A DNA stretch of 64,000 bases from Tropicimonas marinistellae (GTDB lineage Bacteria; Pseudomonadota; Alphaproteobacteria; Rhodobacterales; Rhodobacteraceae). The translations under genes and the position numbers were made by a program. The notes below the pieces were generated by a model that saw only the letters and a program-made list of their open reading frames with translations, was not told the origin of the DNA and ran no database searches. Each line of letters begins with the position of its first letter. Within the stretch, counting starts at the first letter, position 1. The DNA lies in NCBI RefSeq assembly GCF_001509585.1, contig NZ_LNCI01000001.1, forward strand, positions 62,001 through 126,000, written 5' to 3'. Shown one piece after another: positions 39,912-48,548 of this stretch.

Positions 39912-41894
39912 CTAGAGTCGAAGATCGAGTCCATTTGTTGTGATGCGGGCGTCTGGCGCGCCCATGCCACGCAAATCTTCCTCTGCGGTTTCAGGCTCGA
40001 CGACTGCAATGGCGTTTGAATCGCCTTCGTGGTGTGTCGAGTCTTCCTGTCGGGAAGAACCGATATCTACGGACAATTGCCCGAACCCTTGGTCCCGAAG
40101 CTCTTGCATTAGCGAGTCCACATTGCGGCGAACGAGTTCCACTGTTTCCGGGCGTTCCGCCAGAATAGTAACGGCGAGCCCGGTATCCCGTGCAGAAAAC
40201 GAGATGCTCAGACGGCCAAGTTCTTCAGGGCTGAGCCGGACCTCCAGTTTTCCGTCCGCAACGTTTCGCGTGATCTCGGCGATCTGAGCCGCGGCCGTGC
40301 GTAGCGTTTGCACGTGTGAAGACCCATTGGCGGTCGCAAGTCGTGCAGCAGTAGCGTCGATTCCCGAGTCGCGTCCCACCGTGCCGGAGGGGAGGCGGTT
40401 CTCAGGGCCGGCCTCTTCGTGCGCGGTTAGTTGAGTGTCGAGCCTTGATCTGTCCACTGGCTCTGTCTTCTCTGTATCTAAGGGCCGCACCTCATCGAGT
40501 TTGGGCTCTTGTGCTCTTCTGAACATCTCGGCCGTTTCATCGGCACCCATCGCAACGGGCTTTTCTTGGGCTGGACGTGTCCACTGCTCGACGTCTTCTC
40601 CTAAAACGGGAAATGTTGGGCTCCCATCTCGCGAAGGCAGGGTTTGCGAATTGGCTTGCGACAGGTTCACTGTTGCGGCGGTTTGCCAAGAGCTCTGAGA
40701 TTGTGAACCCTTCCGGTTCTCGAGTTCGGCATTTGCCCAATGAACCGATACGGTGGAGTTAGCCATCGCAGTTGACCTGCCGGGAGGCTCGGAGACGTGT
40801 GCTACCGGCGCCTCGACGATCGGCACTGGTGCTTGGCGCTCAATCTCTTCTGTCGGCAAGATTGACGATTCGCGCGATGGAGGCGGGTCGTCCGCAAGTC
40901 CTGAATGCAGTGTTCCGTCCTCGCCCGGTTGTGTTTCGGTCGATACGACCTGAAACCCAGGGTTCGAGAAGACCTGTGCGGAATGTTCCGCTCGGCCGGT
41001 CTCTCCTGCCGGTTGATCCCCGCCTGCATCCCCGAGATCGGCCGGAGCAATCACGATTTCCGCGCCCGAAGTGGTTATGGGAGCCACGTCTTCGGCTCGC
41101 TCCGAGTACATCAATCGGCTATCGGTTGCGCTTCGCGACGGCGACTGGTCCAAATGAACATCGCGCGACAATCGCGGATCCACTGTCGGTGAGCCCGGTG
41201 AGTAATCTGGGGCTGTACGTGTCGTTTGAGTTGGCAGAACCACATCCCGAGCAGGTATTGCTGCCGGTTCAGGGGTGTCCCTGGCCTCCTCAACGGGTGA
41301 ATCCCTCAAGGTCGCGGTTGGATGATCTGTTGCGGTCTCGTTGCCGATGAGATTTCGCGTCTCGGGCGGCCGCGAATCCATGGGGCGCTGTTCAATCGTG
41401 GCGGGTGCCCGCTCGATCATCGCTTCTTGAAGCAGGGTCGAGCCGTTCGTTGCCGCGGATGCTACGTCGGGAGCGCGTTCCTGGTCAGTGGACGCGGTTG
41501 AAATGACCGCAGAATTACATTGCGAGTTACTTTCCAAATCCACAAAGAGCCGCGGCGCCGGAAATGGAGCTTTCCCATCCGGCGCCTCGGCAATCGGAGG
41601 TTCAGGTACCGTCAGCGGCGAGTCGTCAGTTAGGATAGACGCGCTAGACAACAAGCCGTCTTGGCGCGTGACGGCCTCTTTCATTGTGGACGTGACTACG
41701 TGTCCAGACGGACTAACCTTGGTGAAATACGGACCCCCAGATTCACTGTCAGAAGCTGGAATATCCAAGAGCCTAAAGAATACGTCGGTTTCTCTCGATG
41801 ATTGCGTGGGTATTTCAATCTCGGGCGACGCGGAATTCTGTTCTGAGGCAACAAGTGATTTCGAAATCGAGAGGGAATTCTGGATGTTTTGCAT
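39912..41894 (-). CDS. fliK: Flagellar hook-length control protein FliK
   Basis: The protein is 660 residues, mostly low-complexity and Pro/Glu/Ser/Thr-rich, with a conserved C-terminal Flg_hook domain (about 555-640: KLEVRLSPEELGRLSISFSA then VDSLMQELRDQGFGQLSVDIG). This is the molecular ruler and substrate-switch organisation of FliK. I chose ATG 41894 over the in-frame ATG 41936 because the CtrA-like box at 41945-41959 would otherwise sit 9 bp from the start. It heads an operon with flgD. Its length is at the long end for FliK, which would affect hook length if functional. Confidence 0.82.
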   Translation of the reverse strand: MQNIQNSLSISKSLVASEQNSASPEIEIPTQSSRETDVFFRLLDIPASDSESGGPYFTKVSPSGHVVTSTMKEAVTRQDGLLSSASILTDDSPLTVPEPPIAEAPDGKAPFPAPRLFVDLESNSQCNSAVISTASTDQERAPDVASAATNGSTLLQEAMIERAPATIEQRPMDSRPPETRNLIGNETATDHPTATLRDSPVEEARDTPEPAAIPARDVVLPTQTTRTAPDYSPGSPTVDPRLSRDVHLDQSPSRSATDSRLMYSERAEDVAPITTSGAEIVIAPADLGDAGGDQPAGETGRAEHSAQVFSNPGFQVVSTETQPGEDGTLHSGLADDPPPSRESSILPTEEIERQAPVPIVEAPVAHVSEPPGRSTAMANSTVSVHWANAELENRKGSQSQSSWQTAATVNLSQANSQTLPSRDGSPTFPVLGEDVEQWTRPAQEKPVAMGADETAEMFRRAQEPKLDEVRPLDTEKTEPVDRSRLDTQLTAHEEAGPENRLPSGTVGRDSGIDATAARLATANGSSHVQTLRTAAAQIAEITRNVADGKLEVRLSPEELGRLSISFSARDTGLAVTILAERPETVELVRRNVDSLMQELRDQGFGQLSVDIGSSRQEDSTHHEGDSNAIAVVEPETAEEDLRGMGAPDARITTNGLDLRL

Positions 41895-41944
41895 ACCGCT
41901 CTCGGACTTCTGCCTCTGGTCGTCGTAACATTGCACATAGCAAG

Positions 41945-41959
41945 TTACCGATCCTTTAC
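41945..41959. promoter_or_regulatory. CtrA-like box in the fliK/flgJ-like divergent promoter
   Basis: The sequence is TTAC-CGATCCT-TTAC, matching the TTAA-N7-TTAA spacing of CtrA sites with the last base of each half changed. It lies about 50 bp from both divergent starts. Confidence 0.5.
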
Positions 41960-42010
41960 CGCCGATCGATTATTCGTCGAGATACCCGATATATTGGAGA
42001 GAGATCGCGC

Positions 42011-42322
42011 ATGGATATTCCGCTTCTTCCCGAAAGCGCACCTGCGAGGCGACACACGGTTCCCGGCAGAGAGGCAACAAACGCTACCAACGATATGGCC
42101 CTGATGGCCGTCGCGCGGGAATTCGAAGCTACCTTCCTTTCGGAAATGTTGAAGCACACAGGCTTCGGCCAGACGTCGGATGCATTTGGCGGTGGAATCG
42201 GAGAGGAACAATTCTCCAGTTTTCTTCGTCAGGCGCATGCTGCGGAGATTTCGGAAAGGGGTGGCGTCGGATTGGCCGAGTGCATTTTCGAATCCTTGAA
42301 GGAGAGTGTCGATGAGCGATGA
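42011..42322 (+). CDS. FlgJ-type rod-binding protein without muramidase domain
   Basis: The 103-residue protein corresponds to the N-terminal rod-binding half of FlgJ (AREFEATFLSEMLKHTG is the core signature, with FSSFLRQAHAAEISERGGVGLAE). The muramidase half of enterobacterial FlgJ is absent. A dedicated lytic transglycosylase (SltF-type) encoded at 60298 may supply that activity. The stop overlaps the next gene. It is expected to cap the growing rod in the periplasm. Confidence 0.82.
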   Translation: MDIPLLPESAPARRHTVPGREATNATNDMALMAVAREFEATFLSEMLKHTGFGQTSDAFGGGIGEEQFSSFLRQAHAAEISERGGVGLAECIFESLKESVDER

Positions 42323-42656
42323 AGTTATACAGAATCTCAATAAGTTGCTTGACGCGGAGCGGATGCTTCTAATGTCGGGAGACTTGTCCAGTGCGTGTGA
42401 TCTAACCGATCGGAAGGAGGAATTGATCACTCTTCTTGGAGAGGCTGGCGGAAAACCATCGACGGTCTTGGCGCAATTGCAACAAAAGGCGCGCCGCAAT
42501 CACGAGCTACTTGAGGCATCGCGTGCGGGCTTGCAGGCGGCGCAAACACGCCTTGCTGAAGTTCGCCGTGCTGCGACACAGTTGGACACCTACACTGACT
42601 GTGGCAAGTTGAGAAACCTGATTGCCAGCCGTGGGCGTTTAGAGCGCCGCGCCTAA
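42312..42656 (+). CDS. FlgN-like flagellar chaperone candidate
   Basis: The 114-residue protein is predicted to be almost entirely alpha-helical and coiled-coil (from LNKLLDAERMLLMSG to RAATQLDTY), the character of FlgN-type export chaperones for hook-junction proteins. It overlaps the flgJ-like gene by 11 bp. A GTG two codons earlier is a less likely start. FlgN annotation is by shape and location, not by strong motifs. Confidence 0.6.
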   Translation: MSDEVIQNLNKLLDAERMLLMSGDLSSACDLTDRKEELITLLGEAGGKPSTVLAQLQQKARRNHELLEASRAGLQAAQTRLAEVRRAATQLDTYTDCGKLRNLIASRGRLERRA

Positions 42657-42700
42657 TGCCAACAGATTGCATAAAATCCGGAACAGGCACGTAGCGCGAT

Positions 42701-42715
42701 TTAGCATTCTCTTAG
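42701..42715 (+). promoter_or_regulatory. CtrA-like box upstream of flagellin
   Basis: The sequence is TTAG-CATTCTC-TTAG, with exact CtrA half-site spacing of seven bases. It is about 150 bp upstream of the flagellin start. The expected mRNA leader would be about 120 nt. Confidence 0.5.
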
Positions 42716-42762
42716 GGACTGCCGGTCAATCCTGCCGACGCACACCGGAAGGGGTGGCACGA

Positions 42763-42845
42763 ACGGTCCCTCGACCGTCCGTAAGGCGCAGAAGGCCGAA
42801 ATGCCGTCGGAGGTCCGGCGGTTAGGTTCCCGGCGTAAAGCGCCG
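42763..42845 (+). promoter_or_regulatory. Structured flagellin mRNA leader
   Basis: Two hairpins can form in the leader: ACGGT/ACCGT (42763-42767 with 42774-42778) and CGGCG/CGCCG (42831-42835 with 42841-42845). The second lies just before the GGAAGGA ribosome site. FlbT of other alphaproteobacteria acts on flagellin mRNA leaders, so these may be relevant; this is inference. Confidence 0.35.
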
Positions 42846-42866
42846 TTTCGGAAGGACATCAGGAAC

Positions 42867-44345
42867 ATGACCAGCATTCTTACGAACACCAGCTCGATGG
42901 TCGCTCTGCAGACCTTGAAGGGCATAAACAACAATCTTGAGACCATCCAGAACGAGATCTCCACGGGCAAGACCGTCTCTTCCGCGAAGGACAATGCCTC
43001 CGTTTGGGCGATTTCCAAAGTGATGGAATCCGACGTGCAGGGCTTTCAGGCAATCTCTGAAAGCCTGGCATTGGGCGAAAGCACGATCGCAGTAGCACGT
43101 GAAGCATCGGAAACGGTGACTGACCTGTTGACCGAGATCAAGGAGAAGATTGTCGGAGCCCAGGAAGAGAACGTTGACCGGTCCAAACTGCAGGACGACA
43201 TTGACGCACTGACCGACCAGATCTCGTCAATCGCGAGTGCCGCACAATTTAACGGGTTGAACCTGATCCAGGGCAGCGACTCGGTTAACATCCTCTCTTC
43301 ACTGGATCGGGCTTCCGACGGGTCGGTGACCTCCGCGTCGATTTCCGTCGATCGTCAGGATCTGACCTTCGACGCCGGCGTTTACAACGCGTCTGGTACC
43401 GATTTGTCAGGTAACACGAGCGATTCCGCCGCGGCAGCGGTCAATACCGCGGTAACCGAGGTTCTAACTCTGTCCACGGCGCAGGCAGTTGACGACGTTC
43501 TGCGGCTGCAGATCGGTGACACGACCGTTTCGTACACTGCCACCACGACCACGCTGAACGATGCCGCCGACGGGCTGACCGCGGCCATCAATGCTGCGGG
43601 TATTGAGGGGATTTCTGCGACCGTTTCGGGCGCGGCAATCACCTTGTCGTCGACCGTCGCCTTCGAAGATACCGATCTGACATTCGGCTCCACGGGCAGC
43701 ACCACAGGCGCATATACGGGCGACAACAAGCTCGAAGCTCGCGCCGAGACTGTGACTTTTTCCGCAACTGCCGGGGTGAGCGAGGGGGACGGCTATCGTG
43801 TGACGATCGGCTCGCAAGACTTTGACTACGTGGCCGGAAAGGGCGAGAGCTTCGAAGATGTCGCGCGTGGCCTAAAGATCGCAATTGACGGCGCTGGTCT
43901 CGGTGACATTTCCACCAATGTGACGCAGGACAGCAGTACCGGCGAGTGGATTCTTCAGGTGGACAATGATGGGTCTTCCCTCGCGTTTTCATCTGCTGGT
44001 CGGTCTGATGGAACGGCCACCGGCGGCTTGGCCGGCGTAAACGACATCGACGTGACGACAGACGAGGGCGTTTCCGCAGCGCTTTCCAATATCGAGACCT
44101 GGATCGATTCGGCGATCGAGGCCGCCGCCGCCTTTGGCTCTGCCGAAGGGCGCATCGAAACGCAGTCCGAATTCATCAGCAATCTGACTGACTCGCTGAA
44201 ATCGGGTATCGGTTCGATGGTCGACGCAGACATGGAAGAAGCGTCAGCAAAACTCCAAGCCCTGCAGGTTCAACAACAGCTTGGCATCCAAGCCCTGTCG
44301 ATTGCGAACCAGTCGCCGCAATCCGTTCTGTCGCTGTTCCAGTGA
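42867..44345 (+). CDS. Flagellin
   Basis: The 492-residue filament protein has conserved D0/D1 ends: MTSILTNTSSMVALQTL with TGKTVSSAKDNASVWAIS at the N-terminus and QALQVQQQLGIQALSIANQS at the C-terminus (last Leu-Phe-Gln). Between them (about 195-390) two similar modules repeat, one with VDDVLRLQIGDTTVSY and one with GDGYRVTIGSQDFDYV. It is followed by flaF and flbT. ATG 42867 follows GGAAGGAcatcagg. It is exported through the flagellar secretion system. Gene naming (fliC/flaA) is left open. Confidence 0.95.
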   Translation: MTSILTNTSSMVALQTLKGINNNLETIQNEISTGKTVSSAKDNASVWAISKVMESDVQGFQAISESLALGESTIAVAREASETVTDLLTEIKEKIVGAQEENVDRSKLQDDIDALTDQISSIASAAQFNGLNLIQGSDSVNILSSLDRASDGSVTSASISVDRQDLTFDAGVYNASGTDLSGNTSDSAAAAVNTAVTEVLTLSTAQAVDDVLRLQIGDTTVSYTATTTTLNDAADGLTAAINAAGIEGISATVSGAAITLSSTVAFEDTDLTFGSTGSTTGAYTGDNKLEARAETVTFSATAGVSEGDGYRVTIGSQDFDYVAGKGESFEDVARGLKIAIDGAGLGDISTNVTQDSSTGEWILQVDNDGSSLAFSSAGRSDGTATGGLAGVNDIDVTTDEGVSAALSNIETWIDSAIEAAAAFGSAEGRIETQSEFISNLTDSLKSGIGSMVDADMEEASAKLQALQVQQQLGIQALSIANQSPQSVLSLFQ

Positions 44346-44355
44346 TTCAACCATA

Positions 44356-44379
44356 GGGGCGCGGCATAGTCTGCGCCCC
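44356..44379 (+). other. Hairpin between flagellin and flaF
   Basis: A perfect 7-bp GGGGCGC/GCGCCCC stem with a 10-nt loop lies 11 bp after the flagellin stop. There is no T-run, so it may act as an mRNA 3' stabiliser or processing site that lets flagellin be more abundant than the downstream regulators. Confidence 0.45.
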
Positions 44380-44434
44380 ACACCAAATGCGGTTCAAAGC
44401 GACCGTATACGTTCGAACACCGGAAGGAATTGCC

Positions 44435-44812
44435 GTGAACGTCGTCGATCTGGCCCAAAGGGCCTACGGGGCAACTGCAGCACCCGTCAGAACCAGTCGC
44501 AGCACCGAGTATGCAGTGTTCGCCAAGGTGACCAAGCTACTCGTAGAGGGTGTAAAGTCCGGTCGCAGTGACTTTGCCAAACTCGCTAGATCGCTCTACG
44601 AGAACCGACGATTGTGGTTGGCACTAGCCGTGGATGTAGCGCAGGACGGCAATGCACTGCCAACGCCAATGCGCGCACAGATCTTTTACCTCAGCGAATT
44701 CGTTGATCAGCACAGTCGAAAGGTCCTGAAAGGCGAGGCATCTGCCCAGACGCTGATCGAGATAAATGCCGCCATGATGCGGGGTTTGGCTCAAGAGGGG
44801 GCACCGGTATGA
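44435..44812 (+). CDS. flaF: Flagellar biosynthesis regulator FlaF
   Basis: The 125-residue protein is of the FlaF family, which in Caulobacter promotes flagellin translation and assembly. Landmarks are AQRAYG near the N-terminus and LARSLYENRRLWLALAVDV with LPTPMRAQIFYLSEF. GTG 44435 follows CGGAAGGAATTGCC; an ATG further upstream is not needed. The stop overlaps flbT (ATGA). It acts with FlbT on flagellin expression. Confidence 0.92.
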   Translation: MNVVDLAQRAYGATAAPVRTSRSTEYAVFAKVTKLLVEGVKSGRSDFAKLARSLYENRRLWLALAVDVAQDGNALPTPMRAQIFYLSEFVDQHSRKVLKGEASAQTLIEINAAMMRGLAQEGAPV

Positions 44813-45213
44813 CTGGGCTGGTGCTGAAGCTCGGACCCCGGGAGCGGGTCCTTATCAATGGCGCTGTCATCGAGAATGGTGAGCGCCGGAGCAGATTAAG
44901 CATCGTTACGCCAAACGCGAATATCCTGCGATTGCGCGACGCCATTCACCCAGAAGAAGTGAACACACCGGTTCGCCGTGTCTGCTACATTGCACAACTC
45001 GTTCTTTCCGGGGATGCGGATCCGAGCGAGGCACGACTGCAATTATTGAGGGGAATCGAGCAACTTAGCCAGATCATGACCGATCCCGACAGTCGCCAGA
45101 AATTGGATGCCGCAACAACTGGCGTGATTTCCGGTCAGCACTACCAAGCGCTTAAGGCCCTGCGTGGATTGTTACCCAGAGAGGAGCGCCTGCTCGCAAC
45201 GAGGCCACAATGA
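44809..45213 (+). CDS. flbT: Flagellin mRNA regulator FlbT
   Basis: The 134-residue protein is of the FlbT family, which in Caulobacter binds the flagellin mRNA leader and destabilises it until the hook is complete. It begins MTGLVLKLGPRERVLINGAV and contains RICYIAQL-type sequence (VRRVCYIAQLVLSG), the family core. It overlaps flaF by 4 bp and the next gene by 4 bp, giving a tightly coupled four-gene unit with flagellin upstream. Confidence 0.93.
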   Translation: MTGLVLKLGPRERVLINGAVIENGERRSRLSIVTPNANILRLRDAIHPEEVNTPVRRVCYIAQLVLSGDADPSEARLQLLRGIEQLSQIMTDPDSRQKLDAATTGVISGQHYQALKALRGLLPREERLLATRPQ

Positions 45214-46013
45214 GTTTCCAGCCGATGTTGCCCGCAAGCGGCTATGCTGGATGGGTTTTCCTGAACCGGACGCTCGAAGCGCAAAAGGAGACCTTTGCAG
45301 AATCTCCGGCCACTGCGAGGGATGCCGAGTACTTCACTGAGAACATCTCCGAGGTGAGGACAGCCAGGGACCTTGTCAGCGACTATCGGTTGCTCAAGGT
45401 TGCTCTGGGAGCATTCGGTTTGGAGGACGATATTGATAACAAGTACTTCATACAGAAGGTTCTCGAAGAGGGTACGACAGCGGAGAATGCCTTTGCGAAC
45501 AATCTCACGGATTCTCGCTACAAGGCGTTCAGCGAGGCCTTCGGTTTCGGAGAGGGCGAGCAGCGAAGAACGAGCATCATCGGGTTCGCCGAAGGCATCG
45601 TCTCGGACTACGAGGATCGGCAATTCGAGGTCGCTGTCGGTGAGCAAAACGAGGATTATCGACTAGCACTGGATACACAGCGAGCTCTGTCGGCCATTGC
45701 TGCGGATGATCTGAGCGATGACGGAATGTGGTATTCCGTGATGGGCTCTACTCCATTGCGAACGGTGTTCGAGACGGCATTCGGATTGCCGGATACCTTT
45801 TCCTCGCTGGATCTGGATGACCAACTCGAGGTGTTTCGGGACAAGGCCGCGAAAATGTTCGGAGATGGAGAGGTCTCACAGTTCACCGACACAGATCGAC
45901 TCGATGAGCTTGTAAAAACGTTTCTACTGAGGTCCGAGCTGGATGACGTCCCGACGGGGCTATCATCGTCCAGCATCGCGCTCACACTTCTCGGTGGGGC
46001 CGGGTTGGGTTGA
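45210..46013 (+). CDS. DUF1217-like flagellar-locus protein
   Basis: The 267-residue protein is of the DUF1217 type, known from alphaproteobacterial flagellar loci but without a defined function. It has repeated mixed helices with segments such as LGAFGLEDDIDNKYFIQKVLEEG and LDLDDQLEVFRDKAAKMF. There is no signal peptide or membrane segment. Its start overlaps flbT, so it belongs to the flagellin regulatory operon. It ends convergently 29 bp from fliI. Confidence 0.7.
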   Translation: MSFQPMLPASGYAGWVFLNRTLEAQKETFAESPATARDAEYFTENISEVRTARDLVSDYRLLKVALGAFGLEDDIDNKYFIQKVLEEGTTAENAFANNLTDSRYKAFSEAFGFGEGEQRRTSIIGFAEGIVSDYEDRQFEVAVGEQNEDYRLALDTQRALSAIAADDLSDDGMWYSVMGSTPLRTVFETAFGLPDTFSSLDLDDQLEVFRDKAAKMFGDGEVSQFTDTDRLDELVKTFLLRSELDDVPTGLSSSSIALTLLGGAGLG

Positions 46014-46042
46014 GGCCGTTGGCCCGTGCCTGGCAAACCGGT

Positions 46043-47368
46043 TCACTCGCAGGCCACACCGAGACAACTCGCTAGCCGCTCGAATGCAACAGCTGGTCCG
46101 TCAGTATAGGCTTCACCAACAAATGCGTCCAATGCAGGCCAGGTCCGGATGGCGGCATCGACGTCCGGATCGCTCCCGTTAGTGTATAGGCCGGCCTGGA
46201 TCATCATTTCGGATCGGTCATAAGCGCCAAGTCTTTGCCGGGCCAGTCGAATCAGAGCGTTTTCAGCGTCCGAACATGCGTTTGGCAAACTACGAGAAAC
46301 GGACCGAAGGACGTCGACAGCGGGGAAGCGGCCACGTTCAGCAATCTGACGGTCGAGCACGATATGGCCATCGAGAACGCCCCTTAGAATATCGGCGATC
46401 GGCTCGTCCATGTCGGACCCGGCAACGAGCACGGTGAAAATCGCCGTAATATCGCCGCCGCAATCGATAACACCGGGGCCCGCGCGTTCGGCCAACGACA
46501 TGATCTGATGCGCGACGGACGGTGGATACCCGCGCAGGGAACTCGTCTCCCCGGATGCCAGCGCAACTTCACGGTGTGCCTCTGCGAAGCGTGTCACCGA
46601 GTCCGCCAAGAATAATACGTGCTTGCCTTGATCTCGAAAATGTTCGGCCACGCTCATGGCTGACCAAAGCGCGCGCCGGCGTGTCAGTGGAGGCTGATCG
46701 GAGGTGGCAGCGATCACCACGGACTTCGCTAGACCCTCGGAACCGAGTGTTTGATCCACGAATTCCCGCACCTCTCGGCCCCGCTCACCGACCAGGGCTA
46801 TGACGGCTACGTCCGCCTCCATACCGCGTGCCAACTGTCCCAACAGAGTGGACTTTCCTACTCCGGACCCGGAGAACACGCCCATTCGTTGACCGCGGAC
46901 GAAGGGAAGCAATGTATCGAAAACCGCGAGACCGGTTGAAATCCTCATTCCAAGCGGCCGACGGCGTGTGGCAGCGGGCGCAGGAACGCGAAGCGAACGA
47001 CCGATAGGTCCTCGCGCCAAACCCCTGCCATCGATTGGTGTGCCATAGGGGTCAATGACCCGACCGATCCATCGGTCGGAGGGCGCGATGACCGGTGCCC
47101 CCATGAGAGTGACCGGATCGCCGATCCGGACGCCGTCGCCTGCACCATCGGGCAAAACAAGTGCGCCACTTTCGGAAATGTCCACAATCTCGCCGCGCAG
47201 CAATCCGGCGATTGAGCCGACGCTCACGAGGTCGCCGAGCGCCGCGTCGGTCTGGAGCCCGCCGACGAGGATCGTTCCGCGACCAGCCCGCACGATGCGT
47301 CCCACGGGGCGTGCGGGTTTCATTGCCTCGATCTCTCGGGCCAGGGTGTCGAGGGTGTTGACGTTCAT
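46043..47368 (-). CDS. fliI: Flagellar export ATPase FliI
   Basis: The 441-residue ATPase of the flagellar type III secretion apparatus has Walker A in GVFSGSGVGKSTLLGQL, the F1-beta-like catalytic segment IALVGERGREV, Walker B HVLFLADSVTRFAEAHREV, and GYPPSVAHQIMSLAERAG. The start at 47368 follows an AGGAGGTCTC site. It is divergent from flgB over a 79-bp region with a CtrA-like box. It drives substrate entry with FliH. Confidence 0.96.
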   Translation of the reverse strand: MNVNTLDTLAREIEAMKPARPVGRIVRAGRGTILVGGLQTDAALGDLVSVGSIAGLLRGEIVDISESGALVLPDGAGDGVRIGDPVTLMGAPVIAPSDRWIGRVIDPYGTPIDGRGLARGPIGRSLRVPAPAATRRRPLGMRISTGLAVFDTLLPFVRGQRMGVFSGSGVGKSTLLGQLARGMEADVAVIALVGERGREVREFVDQTLGSEGLAKSVVIAATSDQPPLTRRRALWSAMSVAEHFRDQGKHVLFLADSVTRFAEAHREVALASGETSSLRGYPPSVAHQIMSLAERAGPGVIDCGGDITAIFTVLVAGSDMDEPIADILRGVLDGHIVLDRQIAERGRFPAVDVLRSVSRSLPNACSDAENALIRLARQRLGAYDRSEMMIQAGLYTNGSDPDVDAAIRTWPALDAFVGEAYTDGPAVAFERLASCLGVACE

Positions 47369-47412
47369 GAGACCTCCTGGTTCCTCGCACACCGTTTCTA
47401 AAGGAATCGGGG

Positions 47413-47427
47413 TTAAACCATCGTTGA
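47413..47427. promoter_or_regulatory. CtrA-like box between fliI and flgB
   Basis: The sequence is TTAA-ACCATCG-TTGA, one mismatch from TTAA-N7-TTAA. It sits in the middle of the 79-bp divergent gap, about 45 bp from fliI and 20 bp from flgB. Confidence 0.5.
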
Positions 47428-47447
47428 AAGACGTGGGAGAAGCCCCG

Positions 47448-47837
47448 ATGTTCAGCAATCTGGATCTATTGCAACTGGCGCGAGGACTGGCCGAACATGC
47501 CGTTTCGCGCCATTCGGTTGTCGCCCGAAACATCGCCAATGCCGACACGCCCGGTTACCGCCAGCGTGATATTGAGCCCTTCGCCGCGTTCGTGCAGCAG
47601 GAGGCTGGCATGGAACAGCTTAGGCAAACACGAGCAGGACACATCGACTCAGACCGCGCAGTGGTTCAACCAACCACGTTCGAGGTCGCGAATGTGATTG
47701 CCGAACCAAACGGAAATAACGTCACGCTGGAAACAGAGATCGTGAAGGCGGCAGAAGTCCGTCAACAGCACGAACTCGCGCTTTCGATCTACCGCAGTGG
47801 CCTAAATGTGCTGCGGTCAAGCCTCGGACGGCGATAG
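47448..47837 (+). CDS. flgB: Flagellar basal-body rod protein FlgB
   Basis: This 129-residue proximal rod protein has the N-terminal rod signature SVVARNIANADTPGYRQRDI (N-I-A-N-x-x-T-P-x-Y). The C-terminal helix EIVKAAEVRQQHELALSIY is also typical. It is first in the plus-strand flgB-flgC-fliE-fliQ-flgF-flgG-flgA-flgH operon. It lies 10 bp before flgC. Confidence 0.95.
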   Translation: MFSNLDLLQLARGLAEHAVSRHSVVARNIANADTPGYRQRDIEPFAAFVQQEAGMEQLRQTRAGHIDSDRAVVQPTTFEVANVIAEPNGNNVTLETEIVKAAEVRQQHELALSIYRSGLNVLRSSLGRR

Positions 47838-47848
47838 GAGACTGTGTT

Positions 47849-48241
47849 GTGAGCGATCTTATTCAGTCTCTGGCTTTGTCTGCCAGCGGAATGAAAGCGC
47901 AGGCAAACCGCTTGCGCTACGTTTCAGAAAACGTTGCCAACGCAGACACGCCGGGATACCGACGCAAGCTTTCCACGTTCGAAGAGGAAATGTCCTTAGG
48001 GGAAGCCACTGGGCGTGTGCAGAGCGGCCCCGTGCGGCTTGATCAGTCGGATCTGGAGGTAATCTACGATCCGTCTCACCCATTATCCGACGCGACCGGC
48101 CACTACGATGGCTCGAATGTCGACCTAATGATCGAGGTCGCTGATGCGCGCCAGGCCCACCGTAGCTACGAGGCGAATCTCAAGATGTTCGACCAGGCCC
48201 GTCAGATGACGTCCAGCCTGCTCGAATTGTTGAAACGGTAA
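47849..48241 (+). CDS. flgC: Flagellar basal-body rod protein FlgC
   Basis: The 130-residue rod protein has the rod motif NVANADTPGYRRKLSTF and a C-terminal VADARQAHRSYEANLKMF helix. GTG 47849 gives MSDLIQSLALSAS, a standard FlgC start; GGAG is 9 nt upstream. Part of the rod that passes through the periplasm. It follows flgB with minimal spacing. Confidence 0.94.
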   Translation: MSDLIQSLALSASGMKAQANRLRYVSENVANADTPGYRRKLSTFEEEMSLGEATGRVQSGPVRLDQSDLEVIYDPSHPLSDATGHYDGSNVDLMIEVADARQAHRSYEANLKMFDQARQMTSSLLELLKR

Positions 48242-48253
48242 CAGGAGACCAGA

Positions 48254-48544
48254 ATGGACATCCTTTCGACCCAGGCTGACCGGGTTTATTTGGCGGCAAA
48301 ACCCTCGACCGCACCAGACGCACGGGGAGCGGATGCCGGTTCTGCTTTCGCCGGTGCAGCGAGGGACTTCGTTTCGGTGCTGCAAACCGGCGAAGATGTC
48401 GCAAAAAACGCAGCGGTCGGAAAGGCCGACCCGCATGCTCTGGTCATGGCTTTGAGCCAGACCGAGCTGGCCGTAGAAACAGCGGCTACCCTGAGGGACC
48501 GCGTTGTCGAAGCCTATCAGGAAATCCTTCGGATGCCGGTTTGA
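48254..48544 (+). CDS. fliE: Flagellar MS-ring/rod junction protein FliE
   Basis: The 96-residue protein connects the MS ring to the rod. The conserved C-terminal FliE helix is DPHALVMALSQTELAVET, followed by LRDRVVEAYQEILRMPV. ATG 48254 follows AGGAGACCAGA. It lies between flgC and fliQ, the usual alphaproteobacterial order. Confidence 0.93.
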   Translation: MDILSTQADRVYLAAKPSTAPDARGADAGSAFAGAARDFVSVLQTGEDVAKNAAVGKADPHALVMALSQTELAVETAATLRDRVVEAYQEILRMPV

Positions 48545-48548
48545 GATA

